Both the position numbers and the translations under genes were made by a program. 64,000 nucleotides of DNA from Sphingomonas pseudosanguinis. GTDB lineage: Bacteria; Pseudomonadota; Alphaproteobacteria; Sphingomonadales; Sphingomonadaceae. The notes beneath the pieces are model-generated. The model saw only the letters and a list, made by a program, of their open reading frames with translations. It made no database searches and had not been told where the DNA came from. The DNA lies in assembly GCF_014196255.1 (NCBI RefSeq), contig NZ_JACIDH010000007.1, positions 62,001 to 126,000 of the forward strand. Direction: 5' to 3'. Positions 1-8,219 of the stretch are shown here, piece by piece (the stretch's first letter is position 1; the number at the start of each line of letters is the position of its first letter).

Positions 1-2
1 AC

Positions 3-419
3 GGGCAGGAGGCGCAGAGTGCGGAGGCGCGCGCCGGCAGCCGGGCCGAATTCCACTTCCGCCTGGTCGAGGTGGTGACGATGTTCCTGCTGCCGCTGCT
101 GGCGGTATCGCTGGGCATCCCACCCAAGCGATCGACCTCGGCGCTGGGCGTGTTCCTGTCGATCGTGATGCTGGTCACCTATCACAAGGTGAACCAATAT
201 GCCGCCGACATCGGCGCGCTCGGCCGGGTCGATCCGCTGATCGCGCTATGGGTGCCGTTCGCGATCTTCGCCGGACTGGTATTCTGGATGTATTATGTCA
301 CCGCCTATGTGCCCGGTGGCCAGCCGATCGGCGTGCTGGAGCGCGGCTTCGCCAAGCTGGCCAAGCTGATCGGTCGCCTGCTGCCCGGCCGCCGCCGCAA
401 GAAGGCCTATACCGCATGA
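3..419 (+). CDS. lptF: LPS export permease LptF, C-terminal part (gene runs off the left edge)
   Basis: This is the last ~138 codons of an inner-membrane permease of the LptB2FG transporter, which extracts lipopolysaccharide from the inner membrane. The reading frame is open from the first bases of the window. It contains RAEFHFRLVEVV followed by hydrophobic segments and a basic tail (GRRRKK), the usual end of LptF/YjgP permeases in sphingomonads. The stop overlaps the lptG start (ATGA), so the two are translated together. LptF and LptG are homologous; the order (first of the pair, followed by LptG) supports LptF. The 5' part, including the periplasmic domain, lies outside the window. Confidence 0.85.
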   Translation, partial: GQEAQSAEARAGSRAEFHFRLVEVVTMFLLPLLAVSLGIPPKRSTSALGVFLSIVMLVTYHKVNQYAADIGALGRVDPLIALWVPFAIFAGLVFWMYYVTAYVPGGQPIGVLERGFAKLAKLIGRLLPGRRRKKAYTA

Positions 420-1516
420 GCCTGTCGAGCATCTTCCCGTCGCGGACCATCGCCATCTACATGGCCAAGATGTTCCTGCTGCGCACCTTCGCGATCCTGT
501 TCGCGCTGGTCATCGTGTTGCAGGCGCTCGACATCCTGAGCGAGTCCGGATCGATCCTGGCGGCGCCCGGCAATGGCGAGGCGCAGGTGTGGCGCTATGT
601 CTCGCTGCGCGCGCCGCAGATCATCGCCTTCATCCTCCCCTTCTCGGTGCTGCTCGGCACCATCCTGACCTTCTTCACGATGAACCAGAATTCGGAGGTC
701 ATCGCGCTGAAGGCCGCCGGCCTCTCGGCGCATCAGGTGCTGGCACCGCTGCTCGTGGCCAGCGCGGGCGTGGCGGTGCTGAGCTTCGCCTTCAACGATC
801 GGATCGTGCCGCGCGCCACCGCGACGCTGAGCGCGTGGCAAAAGGTCGAATATGGCCCCATCCCGATCGACAGCGGCGACCGCTCCAACGTGTGGGTGCG
901 CGACGGCGACGATCTGATCTCGGTCAATCTGGTGCAGGGGCGCGGCGGCAACACCCAGCTGGGCGGCGTGACGCTGTACGACCGCAAGGGCAGCGGCAGC
1001 CTGCAGGCGATCATCCGCGCGCCGCGTGGGCGCCGCTCGGGCGATGGTTGGCAGATCGGCCCGGCCACCCGATTCGAGGTCGCCTCGGGCAAGCTGACAT
1101 CGGTTCCGTCGATGATCATCGGGCGTGGCGTGACGCCCGAACAGCTGACGCTCGCCAGCGTCAATGCCGACGGCCTGTCGTTCAAGGGGCTGTCGAACGC
1201 GATCGACGACCTGCGCGAGGCGGGGCGGCCGACCAAGACGCTGGAGGGATCGCTCTGGCACAAATTGTCCGCGCCCATGTCGGCGGTGCTGATGCCGCTG
1301 CTGGGCGCGGTCGCCGCGTTCGGCATCGCACGCTCGGGCAAGCTGTTCGTCCGCGCCGTGATCGGCATGGCGCTGGGCTTCGCCTTTTTCGTGGCGGACA
1401 ATTTCTCGATGGCGATGGGCGATCTGGGTGCCTACCCGCCCTTCCTCGCCGCCTGGGCGCCGATTTTGCTGTTCCTGCTGATCGGTGAAGCGGTGCTGTT
1501 CCGGACGGAGGAGTGA
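416..1516 (+). CDS. lptG: LPS export ABC transporter permease LptG
   Basis: The 366-residue product is the second permease of the LptB2FGC complex, which moves LPS toward the LptA bridge. It has the YjgP/YjgQ arrangement: two or three membrane segments in the first ~120 residues, a large soluble beta-rich periplasmic domain (about 130-270), then three closely spaced membrane helices near the end (SAVLMPLLGAVAAFGIARSG onward). The chosen ATG overlaps the lptF stop by four bases; a longer frame that begins at 248 would run through lptF and is not credible. Length matches the family. Confidence 0.93.
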   Translation: MSLSSIFPSRTIAIYMAKMFLLRTFAILFALVIVLQALDILSESGSILAAPGNGEAQVWRYVSLRAPQIIAFILPFSVLLGTILTFFTMNQNSEVIALKAAGLSAHQVLAPLLVASAGVAVLSFAFNDRIVPRATATLSAWQKVEYGPIPIDSGDRSNVWVRDGDDLISVNLVQGRGGNTQLGGVTLYDRKGSGSLQAIIRAPRGRRSGDGWQIGPATRFEVASGKLTSVPSMIIGRGVTPEQLTLASVNADGLSFKGLSNAIDDLREAGRPTKTLEGSLWHKLSAPMSAVLMPLLGAVAAFGIARSGKLFVRAVIGMALGFAFFVADNFSMAMGDLGAYPPFLAAWAPILLFLLIGEAVLFRTEE

Positions 1517-1534
1517 GGGGGTAAACCCCGTATG

Positions 1535-1855
1535 CCGTTCAGCCTGAGCGTCGTCGAAGGCCGGCCTAGCCGCTGGGTTCGCCCGTGCACTTCGACTTCG
1601 CTCAGTGTGAACGGGGCTTGGGGTGCTTGGCCCGACGCCTCGAGCCCTGCCTCGCCTTCACATTCTTAGACGACTGGCTTCGGCGACCTGGTCAGACAGA
1701 ACGGGTATGGAAGGTATGGGATATGGGTTGGCGATTTGACGCCCGCCCCGAACACCACCTTCCGTTCGCACTGAGCGAAGTCGAAGTGCACGCCCCGGAC
1801 ATCGCCTCTTGGCGGACCGAGTCCCGTGGCCTTCGACTACGCTCAGGCTGAACGG
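1535..1855. repeat. Four copies of the sphingomonad REP-like repeat in an intergenic region
   Basis: The 346 bp between lptG and the convergent desaturase gene hold no credible gene. They hold four ~26-bp copies of a repeat whose core reads CTTCGACTTCGCTCAGGC or its complement: 1535-1560 (reverse), 1588-1614 (forward, variant with CAGTGTGAAC), 1762-1788 (reverse, variant) and 1830-1855 (forward). The copies form two head-to-head pairs. The inner two variants carry matching changes (GTG for AGG) and can pair with each other. Folding of transcripts from either side could stop or protect both mRNAs. Confidence 0.85.
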
Positions 1856-1862
1856 AGGTAGT

Positions 1863-2957
1863 TCACTTCCCCCGACGGATCGTGCTCAGGCCGATCTTGG
1901 CGACCAGCCCCGGCAGGCCCTTGTAGCTCGCCTTGTGATAGGGCGATTCCGGCGTCACCGCCGCGCTGATCCGGCGATGCGCCTCGCCCAGCGCATGATA
2001 GGGCAGCGACGGCAGCAGATGGTGGAGCGCATGATAGCGCAGGCCCACCGGCGCCCACAGACCCGGCAGCAGCGAGGGCGGCGGGACGTTGACCGAGTCG
2101 AGATACTGCGCGGTCACCGTCATCGGCTCGCCGTCATTCTCCCAGAGATGCGCGACCAGCGTGCGAACCTGGTTTAGCACCGCGACGGCCGACCCGATCG
2201 CGAAGCCGATCGCGAAACCGCGCAGCGGGATGACGCCGGTCGCGACCATCGCCACCAGTGCCATCGCCCAGATCGAGGCGGCCGCATCGGTGCGGTTGAA
2301 CAGCGTCAGTGCCTCGCCCTCGGGCATGCGGCGACGAAATTGCGGATTGATCGCCAGCGCCGAATAGCGCTCGACCACGATCTTGCGCAGACCCGGCACC
2401 ACCCAGGACAAGGGCGACAGGATCGCGAACCGGATCAGCAGACCGAGCGGCGCCAGCGCCGACACCAGGATGAACACCGGCAGCGTCCATGGCTTCATCA
2501 GCGCCAGCGGCAGATATTCGGGATCGTCGGCGGTGCCGTAGCGCGTCTTGGCATGGTGCAGATTGTGCACGCCCTCATACATGAAGGCCGGTGTCAGCAG
2601 CGGCACGCCGACCAGCGCGTTCCAGCCGGTGCGGAAGCCCGGCAGCGCCGAATGCTTCATATGGCTGATCTCATGGATGAACAGCAGCGCGCGGTACAGC
2701 GCCAGCACCGACACGACCGACGCCGCGACGATCACGCCCGTGGACCCCGCCGTCACCGCGACGCCGAGCGCGGCATAGCCGAGCAGCGCGCTACCCACCA
2801 TGTCCGCCCAATAGAGGCGCGGCCGCGGCGCGATCAGGTCGCGCGTCATCTCGGCGGCGGCACGCAACATCGCCTTGTCGTCCGCAATCGGGACGCGCGC
2901 CGCCGGGGCCGCATGGCCCGCCGTCGGGCCGGTTCGGAAAGAAAGCGTCGATTCCAT
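1863..2957 (-). CDS. Fatty acid desaturase family protein (membrane di-iron)
   Basis: The 364-residue integral membrane protein belongs to the fatty acid desaturase/hydroxylase family. Three histidine clusters that bind the di-iron centre are visible: HEISHMKH, HNLHH and HALHHLLP followed by HALGEAHRR. Hydrophobic helices lie between them. The natural substrate (acyl lipid, carotenoid or sphingolipid chain) cannot be told from sequence. The ATG at 2957 has AAAGGA about 9 bases upstream; a longer frame adds 24 codons without such a site. The gene stands alone, convergent with lptG and divergent from the next gene. Confidence 0.85.
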   Translation of the reverse strand: MESTLSFRTGPTAGHAAPAARVPIADDKAMLRAAAEMTRDLIAPRPRLYWADMVGSALLGYAALGVAVTAGSTGVIVAASVVSVLALYRALLFIHEISHMKHSALPGFRTGWNALVGVPLLTPAFMYEGVHNLHHAKTRYGTADDPEYLPLALMKPWTLPVFILVSALAPLGLLIRFAILSPLSWVVPGLRKIVVERYSALAINPQFRRRMPEGEALTLFNRTDAAASIWAMALVAMVATGVIPLRGFAIGFAIGSAVAVLNQVRTLVAHLWENDGEPMTVTAQYLDSVNVPPPSLLPGLWAPVGLRYHALHHLLPSLPYHALGEAHRRISAAVTPESPYHKASYKGLPGLVAKIGLSTIRRGK

Positions 2958-3091
2958 AGGGCTATCCTTTGCTCCCACATAGTGGCGACACGGTGGCATT
3001 CCCACGGCCGGGGATGACGGAATCCTCACTCGCTATGATCGACCAAGCCGGTTAGGACGGGGCCATACATCTTTCCCGGACGCGATCACCC

Positions 3092-4243
3092 ATGGCCCTT
3101 TCCATTCGCCCCGTCGCCGGCAAGCGCGACCGCAAGACCTTCGTCGACTTCCCCTTCTCGCTCTATGCCGACGATCCGCACTGGGTCCCGCCGCTGAAGG
3201 GCGAAGCGCTGGGCCTAATCACGCCGGAGAAGAATGGCTGGTACAGCCATGCCAAGGCGCAGCTGTTCCTGGCGGAGGAGAATGGCACGGTCGTCGGGCG
3301 CATTTCGGCGCATCTTGATACGCTGGCGCTGGAAATGGACCCGTCCAAGGGCTTCGGTCCGGGCACCGGTTTCTGGGGCCTGATGGACGCCACGCGCGAG
3401 GACGTGTTCCGCGCGCTGCTCGCCAAGGCCGAGGGCTGGCTGCGCGAACAGGGCATGACCCGCGCGATCGGTCCGGTCTCGCAATCGGTGTGGGAAGAGC
3501 CTGGCCTGCTGGTCCAGGGCTTCGATCAGGACCCGACGATCATGATGGGCCATGCGCGCCCCGAATATCAGGGCTGGATCGAGGCGGCCGGCTATTCGAC
3601 GATCAAGCAGCTCTTCACCTATGAGCTGGACATCACGCAGGAATTCCCGCCGATCGTCCAGCGCATCATCAAGTCGGGGGAGAAGAACGAGCGCATCCGC
3701 GTGCGCGAGGTGAACAAGGCCAAGTTCGAGGAAGAGGCCGCGATCATCCTGAGCATCCTGAACGATGCCTGGTCCGATAACTGGGGCTTCATCCCGCTGA
3801 CCCCGCCCGAGATCAAGGATGTTGGCGTCAAGCTGAAGCCGATCGTGTTCAACGACCTGATCCGCATCGCCGAACTGGACGGCAAGCCGGTCGCCTTCAT
3901 GATCACCCTTCCCGACCTGAACGAGGCGATCAAGCCGTTAAAGGGCAGCCTGCTGCCCTTCGGCTGGGCCAAGCTGCTGCTCTGGCTGCGCGCGCCCAAG
4001 GTGCGGACGATGCGCGTGCCGCTGATGGGCGTGGTCAAGGAATTGCAGTCGTCGCGCATGGCCAGCCAGCTGGCCTTCATGATGATCGAATATATCCGCC
4101 GCGCCTCGGTCACCAAATATGGCGCATCGCGCGGAGAAATCGGCTGGATTCTCGACGACAATCAGGGAATGCGCTCGATCGCCGAGACGATCAACAGCCG
4201 GGTCAACAAGACCTACAACGTCTATGCGCGCGATCTGACCTGA
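3092..4243 (+). CDS. GNAT-like N-acetyltransferase family protein
   Basis: The 383-residue soluble protein opens with SIRPVAGKRDRKTFVDFP and LYADDPHWVPPL, which I associate with a widespread family annotated as GNAT-fold acetyltransferase. The segment AQLFLAEENGTVVGRISAHLD resembles the central GNAT beta strands; the C-terminal ~180 residues form a second domain. The substrate is unknown. The gene is monocistronic: it diverges from the desaturase gene with 134 bp between and converges on two small secreted genes. No strong ribosome-binding site precedes the ATG. Confidence 0.7.
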   Translation: MALSIRPVAGKRDRKTFVDFPFSLYADDPHWVPPLKGEALGLITPEKNGWYSHAKAQLFLAEENGTVVGRISAHLDTLALEMDPSKGFGPGTGFWGLMDATREDVFRALLAKAEGWLREQGMTRAIGPVSQSVWEEPGLLVQGFDQDPTIMMGHARPEYQGWIEAAGYSTIKQLFTYELDITQEFPPIVQRIIKSGEKNERIRVREVNKAKFEEEAAIILSILNDAWSDNWGFIPLTPPEIKDVGVKLKPIVFNDLIRIAELDGKPVAFMITLPDLNEAIKPLKGSLLPFGWAKLLLWLRAPKVRTMRVPLMGVVKELQSSRMASQLAFMMIEYIRRASVTKYGASRGEIGWILDDNQGMRSIAETINSRVNKTYNVYARDLT

Positions 4244-4257
4244 TGACCCTCACGGGC

Positions 4258-4279
4258 GGGGCCGCCATAGTGCGGCCCC
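4258..4279. terminator. Perfect 8-bp hairpin between convergent genes
   Basis: GGGGCCGC and GCGGCCCC flank a 6-base loop, 14 bp after the acetyltransferase stop and 14 bp before the stop of the facing gene. There is no T tract, so intrinsic termination is only possible, not clear. Confidence 0.4.
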
Positions 4280-4293
4280 TGCCCTGTCGGCCC

Positions 4294-4542
4294 TCACTTC
4301 TTCTTCTGGTTGAGATAGTCGAGCGGATCGATATTGCGCCACAGCCACTGGGCGCGCGTCCGGCAGACCTTGCCGCGCAGAATGTGGTCCTCCTCGACAT
4401 CGTTGAAGCAATAGCGGACCGGCTTGGTCTTGGCCGGGGCGACGGTCGCGACCGCCGCTGTCATGGTGGCGGGCTTGGCCTCGCCATCGCGGGGCAGAGC
4501 GACCGGCTGGCTGAGGGCGGCGAGCATGGCGATGAACATCAT
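4294..4542 (-). CDS. Small secreted protein, paralogue of the next gene
   Basis: The 82-residue product has an N-terminal signal-like segment (MMFIAMLAALSQPVAL) and a mature part with two cysteines in RYCFNDVEEDHILRGKVCRT followed by a tryptophan-rich WLWRNID stretch. The pattern (Arg-x-Cys, ~13-residue gap, Val-Cys-x-Thr, then W) is shared with the neighbouring gene upstream, so the two look like a tandem duplication. The ATG at 4542 has AGGAG seven bases upstream. Function is unknown; a short disulfide-stabilised periplasmic protein is the best description. Confidence 0.7.
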   Translation of the reverse strand: MMFIAMLAALSQPVALPRDGEAKPATMTAAVATVAPAKTKPVRYCFNDVEEDHILRGKVCRTRAQWLWRNIDPLDYLNQKKK

Positions 4543-4564
4543 GGCGTGTCTCCTGTCCTGCGGC

Positions 4565-4828
4565 TCAGTTGCGCTTGATCTTGCCGGTCGGCACCGCGCC
4601 ATCGCGCGCGATCCATTCGTCGGCGGTGTGGCAGACCTTCACCGGGATACGCGAACCGGTCAGCCGGTCGACGACGCACAGCCGCGTGGCGGGCGGCAGG
4701 CTGGCGATGACGCTGGCAGCATCGACGAAGCGGCCGGCCTGGGGCTGCGGCGCCACCGGGGCGGCGGCCGTCGCCGGGTCCGGCGCGGCGGAGGAAAGGG
4801 TCGAGGCGATCAGCAGCGAAATCAGCAT
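4565..4828 (-). CDS. Small secreted protein, tandem paralogue
   Basis: The 87-residue product starts with a signal peptide (MLISLLIASTLSSAA), followed by an Ala/Pro-rich linker and a C-terminal module RLCVVDRLTGSRIPVKVCHT then ADEWIARDG. The module resembles that of the next gene downstream, 22 bp away, including both cysteines and the following tryptophan. A GGGAG site lies about nine bases before the ATG. The pair probably forms one transcript. Its role is not recognised. Confidence 0.7.
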   Translation of the reverse strand: MLISLLIASTLSSAAPDPATAAAPVAPQPQAGRFVDAASVIASLPPATRLCVVDRLTGSRIPVKVCHTADEWIARDGAVPTGKIKRN

Positions 4829-5192
4829 GGTGGTAACTCCCTTTTGCGTCGGAGCGTGTCCGACAGGTGCGTTACTGCATTAGTCATGCCATACAGTTAG
4901 GACGCTGTATTTGCGTTGTTTTCACTTTTTAGAGGGTGGTGAGATCACCCAACCATTGGGTTGTTGCGCCAATGATGGGTGAATGACCCGAACGGCCGGG
5001 CTACCAACGACGGCATTTTTCAATGCCGTGGAGGTTTCAGACCTGAGGTCGGATATTGAATCGGCGCTCCAAAGCCCCTCCCCTTCAGGGGAGGGGTTGG
5101 GGTGGGGCCTATCGACGAAACCTGCACCCGTGGAAGCGCCCCACCCCCGGCCCCTCCCCTAAAGGGGAGGGATGAGTACACGCCTAAGCCCC
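4829..5192. other. Intergenic region with hairpin and GC-rich repeats
   Basis: No gene is seen in this 364-bp stretch. Its left part is unusually AT-rich for the window and must contain the promoter of the secreted-protein pair on the minus strand. A perfect hairpin with 8-bp arms (ACGGCATT and AATGCCGT) spans 5010-5029. The right part (5075-5171) holds an inverted pair of the CCCCTCCCC-type repeat, described separately. Confidence 0.6.
5075..5171. repeat. Inverted pair of CCCCTCCCC-type repeats
   Basis: The left copy (5075-5109) is the palindrome CCCCTCCCC-TTCA-GGGGAGGGG followed by TTGGGGTGGGGCC. The right copy (5139-5171) is nearly its reverse complement (CCCCACCCCCGGCCCC then TCCCCTAAAGGGGAGGG). 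Similar copies occur elsewhere in this window, always between genes. The pair lies beyond the 3' end of xth and could act as a transcription stop. Confidence 0.8.
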
Positions 5193-5969
5193 TCAGGCGT
5201 CGCGCAATTTCACCCAGGTTGGAGCATGGTCGCTGGCCTTTTCCCGCCCGCGATAGCTTTTGTCGACGCCGGCATCGACCAGCCGGTCCGCCGCCTGCGG
5301 GCTGAGCAGCAGGTGATCGATCCGGAACCCGGCATCACGCTGCCACGAGCCGGCCTGGTAGTCCCAGAAGGTCCACACCCCGCCCTTGGGCGCGCGGGTG
5401 CGCAGCGAGTCGGTCCACCCCTGCGCCAGCAGCCGGCGATAAGCCTGACGGCTCTCGGGCTGCATCAGTGCATCGCTGGCCATGGCGGGCACCGAGAAGG
5501 TATCGTCGTCATTGGGGATAACGTTATAGTCGCCCGCCAGCACCGCCGGCACTTCCTCCGCGAGCAATTCGCGTGCCCGCGCCGCCAACCGCTCCATCCA
5601 GCGCAGCTTGTAATCGAATTTCGGCCCTGGGCGCGGATTGCCATTGGGCAGGTAGAGCGAGGCGACGACCAGGCCGTTGACCTCACATTCGAGATAGCGG
5701 CTATGCTCGTCTTCGACCTCGCCGGCGAGGCCTCGCTGCCGCTCGACCGGCTGGGTGCCCCGCGCCAGCACCGCGACGCCGTTCCAGCTCTTCTGGCCGT
5801 GCCAGACGACGCCGTACCCCGCCGCCTCGATGTCCGCCACCGGGAAGGTCTCGTCACTGGTCTTCAACTCCTGAAGACAGACGATATCGGCATCCGCCTC
5901 CGCCAGATATTCGAGCAGGCGCGGCAGACGGGCCTTGATCCCGTTGATGTTGTAGGTGGTGATCTTCAC
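5193..5969 (-). CDS. xth: Exodeoxyribonuclease III
   Basis: The 258-residue enzyme cuts DNA at abasic sites and removes 3' blocking groups in base excision repair. The whole endonuclease/exonuclease fold is present with its metal and catalytic residues: N7 in YNINGIKAR, E34 in CLQELKT, D147 and N149 in LAGDYNV, D218-H219 in GFRIDHLL, and D247-H248 in SDHAPTWV. Length is typical. It follows erpA by one base, which suggests a two-gene operon. Confidence 0.96.
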   Translation of the reverse strand: MKITTYNINGIKARLPRLLEYLAEADADIVCLQELKTSDETFPVADIEAAGYGVVWHGQKSWNGVAVLARGTQPVERQRGLAGEVEDEHSRYLECEVNGLVVASLYLPNGNPRPGPKFDYKLRWMERLAARARELLAEEVPAVLAGDYNVIPNDDDTFSVPAMASDALMQPESRQAYRRLLAQGWTDSLRTRAPKGGVWTFWDYQAGSWQRDAGFRIDHLLLSPQAADRLVDAGVDKSYRGREKASDHAPTWVKLRDA

Positions 5970-5970
5970 G

Positions 5971-6309
5971 TCAGACCGCGAAGCTGGTGCCGCAACCGCA
6001 GCCCGAAGCCGCGTTGGGATTGGTCACGCGGAAGGCAGCGCCGCCCAGCGATTCGACATAATCGACCTGCGCGCCGCGGACGAGGTCCAGGCTGATGCTG
6101 TCGACGACCAGCCGGACGCCATCGGTCTCGGCGATCATGTCGTCATCGGCGGGCGTGTCGGCCAACCCGAATTTATATTGAAAGCCCGAACAGCCGCCGC
6201 CTTCGACCGAGAGACGCAGGATGGCGGGCTTGTTCTGCCGCTCGGCGATCGCCGCGACGCGAGCCGCAGCGGCCGGGGTCAGCGCGATTTCGGAAATGCT
6301 GGTGGCCAT
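5971..6309 (-). CDS. erpA: Iron-sulfur cluster insertion protein ErpA (A-type carrier)
   Basis: The 112-residue A-type carrier delivers Fe-S clusters to apo-enzymes. The three cluster-binding cysteines are C40 (GGGCSGF) and C104/C106 (SGCGCGTSF). The start at 6309 gives the usual MATSISEIALTPAAAARV opening; the extra 56 codons of the longer frame are repeat-derived sequence. A one-base gap to xth indicates co-transcription. IscA and ErpA are hard to separate; the spacing and the isolated location away from isc or suf genes favour ErpA. Confidence 0.9.
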   Translation of the reverse strand: MATSISEIALTPAAAARVAAIAERQNKPAILRLSVEGGGCSGFQYKFGLADTPADDDMIAETDGVRLVVDSISLDLVRGAQVDYVESLGGAAFRVTNPNAASGCGCGTSFAV

Positions 6310-6388
6310 ATGGCTCAGATAGGCGCGGGCGCGGCGGGCGGCAATCCCATGGGGCAGCGCTGGGACGGATCGACATTCCGTCCATTCC

Positions 6389-6522
6389 GCCCCTGCAAGG
6401 GGAGCTGGGACTATTCGAATGATGGTGGAGGGGTGTCCCCGATCACGCGGAAGCGATCCCATTCCGTAGACCGGCATACCCCTCCGTCAGGCCTGCGGCC
6501 TGCCCCCCTTTCAGGGGAGGAA
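6389..6522. repeat. GC-rich intergenic repeat pair
   Basis: This stretch upstream of erpA contains CCCCTGCAAGGGGA at its left end and the segments TCAGGCCTGCGGCCTGCC and CCCCCTTTCAGGGGAGG at its right end. Related sequences appear near 16.6, 21.1 and 49.7 kb. It looks like a mobile intergenic palindrome family, not a gene. The 251-bp gap between erpA and the M23 gene contains nothing else recognisable. Confidence 0.7.
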
Positions 6523-6560
6523 TGAGAGGAATGTCGATCCGGCCGGGATCGGTGCCGCGA

Positions 6561-7307
6561 TCAGTCCTGCGCGGCGGGACCGTCGGTCGATACCGGGATC
6601 TGGTGGATGCTGTGGTCCTGCGACGCCATCAGATAGTCGCCGGTGGTCAGGAACGGCACGGGATTGACGGCATGGCCGTCCATGCGGACCTCATAATGGA
6701 GGTGCGAGCCGGTCGAACGGCCGGTCGAACCCATCAGCGCGATCAGCTGGCCGCGCGTCACCTTGGCGCCATCGGCCACCAGCAGCTTCGACAGATGGCC
6801 ATAGCGGGTCGCGATGCCCTTGCCATGGTTGATCTCGACCAGGTTGCCATAGCCGCCCTGCCAGCCCGAATGGCTGACGATGCCGTCGGCGGTGGCGTAG
6901 ATGGGGGTGCCGATGGGGCCGGGGATGTCGACACCGGCATGCATCGCGGCGGTGCCGCGGAACGGGTCGGAGCGGATGCCGAAATTGCTGGTGAACTGGA
7001 GCTTGTCGACCGGCTGGACCGAGGGAATGGCGATCACGCCCTTCTGCACCCCGTCCATCTTCTTCCAACTTTGGAACAGCGTGCGGAACTGCTGGTCGGC
7101 GCGGAAGTCGGCGGATGCCTCGGTGCTGCTGGCGGGGATGAATTCGCCGCCGACCGCTGCCGAGCCCTGATGCGGCGCCTTGGGGGCCGGTGCGGGTGAG
7201 GAGGCGGCGAATGCGCCCTGCGTGCCCAGGCCGATAATGGCGGTGGTGAAACAGAGAGTCCGAAGACGCGAGGCAATCGATTTACCCGAAATCACAAGCT
7301 GCTTCAT
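6561..7307 (-). CDS. M23 family (LytM-type) metallopeptidase, exported
   Basis: The 248-residue protein has a signal peptide (about residues 1-34, ending GAFA), a short Pro/Ala-rich region, and a C-terminal M23 domain from about residue 100. The zinc ligands and catalytic residues are intact: H123 and D127 (HAGVDIPG), H171 (RYGHLSK) and H202-x-H204 (SHLHYEVR). It is therefore predicted to be an active periplasmic endopeptidase that cuts peptidoglycan cross-links, rather than an EnvC/NlpD-type activator. The start at 7307 is the first that gives a clean signal peptide. It lies 87 bp downstream of the DUF455 gene on the same strand. Confidence 0.9.
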   Translation of the reverse strand: MKQLVISGKSIASRLRTLCFTTAIIGLGTQGAFAASSPAPAPKAPHQGSAAVGGEFIPASSTEASADFRADQQFRTLFQSWKKMDGVQKGVIAIPSVQPVDKLQFTSNFGIRSDPFRGTAAMHAGVDIPGPIGTPIYATADGIVSHSGWQGGYGNLVEINHGKGIATRYGHLSKLLVADGAKVTRGQLIALMGSTGRSTGSHLHYEVRMDGHAVNPVPFLTTGDYLMASQDHSIHQIPVSTDGPAAQD

Positions 7308-7394
7308 CGAACCCCGACACCTTGCTGCCAAGCGCCCCCACAGTCGGGATTGCCGGCCTTCGTCCATCCAATCCTGTTTCGCAGCCCCACCGCG

Positions 7395-8219
7395 TTACAG
7401 ACGCTCAGCTTGTGCCTGTTCGGGTTCCATGTCGGCAAGAGGCGCATAGAAGTCTCGCGTCAGACCGGCTGTCGCGCGCGCCGAGTCGTTCAACGGTGGC
7501 TTAACGACGCCCCGGAAATGGCGGCGGACCAGCATCCGCCACTGTTCCGCCGGGTCGATGTCCTGCCCGGCGGCCAGATAGCCGAACCATTTCGCGCCGA
7601 ATCCGACATGGCGAATCTCGTCGGTATAGATGCGGTGGAGGATGCGCGCCGAGGCTTCGTCGCCCCCCGCCTTGAAGCGGGCCACCGTCTCCGGCGTCAC
7701 GTCCAGCCCGCGCGCCTCCAGCACCATCGGCACGACGGCCAGCCGCGCCATGGCGTCATGCGCGGTTTCCTCCGCCGCTTCCCATAGGCCGGCATGGGCG
7801 GGCAACTCGCCATAACCCGACCCCAGTGTGCGCAGCCGCCGGTGGAGCACGGCGAAATGCATCGCCTCATCGGCGCCGACCGAAATCCAGTCGTCGACGA
7901 AGGTGCGCGGGAATTGCGCGCCGAACCGCCCGGCGGCATCGAAGGCCAGGTCGATCGCGGCGAACTCGATATGCGCCAGCGCATGGAGGAGCGCGATCCG
8001 TCCCTTTTCCGATCCCCCGCGTCCGCGCTTGGGCATGCGATTAGGGGGCAGCAATTCGGGACGCGCGGGCCGTCCCGGCGCATCGGGCATGGCCGTGTCG
8101 AATTCATGCGCCAGCGTGCCACGCCGCCAGGCGCGCGCGACCGCCCGCGCCCGCCGGACCTTGGTCAGCGGATCGCTCTCGCGCAGAACGTCCGCGCAGG
8201 CCTGGGCGATCGTCGTCAA
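7395..8219 (-). CDS. DUF455 ferritin-like protein
   Basis: The 274-residue product matches the DUF455/ferritin-like family: helical, with carboxylate and histidine pairs that could bind a di-iron centre (ALAHIEFAAIDLAFD, DDWISVGADEAMHFAVL, HRIYTDEIRHVGFG). Biochemical function is not established. The likely start is TTG at 8219, which overlaps the bcp stop as TTGA; no ATG or GTG is near in this frame without running deep into bcp. It completes a glnE-bcp-DUF455 operon. Confidence 0.85.
   Translation of the reverse strand: MTTIAQACADVLRESDPLTKVRRARAVARAWRRGTLAHEFDTAMPDAPGRPARPELLPPNRMPKRGRGGSEKGRIALLHALAHIEFAAIDLAFDAAGRFGAQFPRTFVDDWISVGADEAMHFAVLHRRLRTLGSGYGELPAHAGLWEAAEETAHDAMARLAVVPMVLEARGLDVTPETVARFKAGGDEASARILHRIYTDEIRHVGFGAKWFGYLAAGQDIDPAEQWRMLVRRHFRGVVKPPLNDSARATAGLTRDFYAPLADMEPEQAQAERL

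Noticed and set aside
5010..5029. Perfect 8-bp hairpin considered as a terminator
   Set aside because: Its loop is TTTC and no T tract follows; no gene ends close by, so it is mentioned only as structure.
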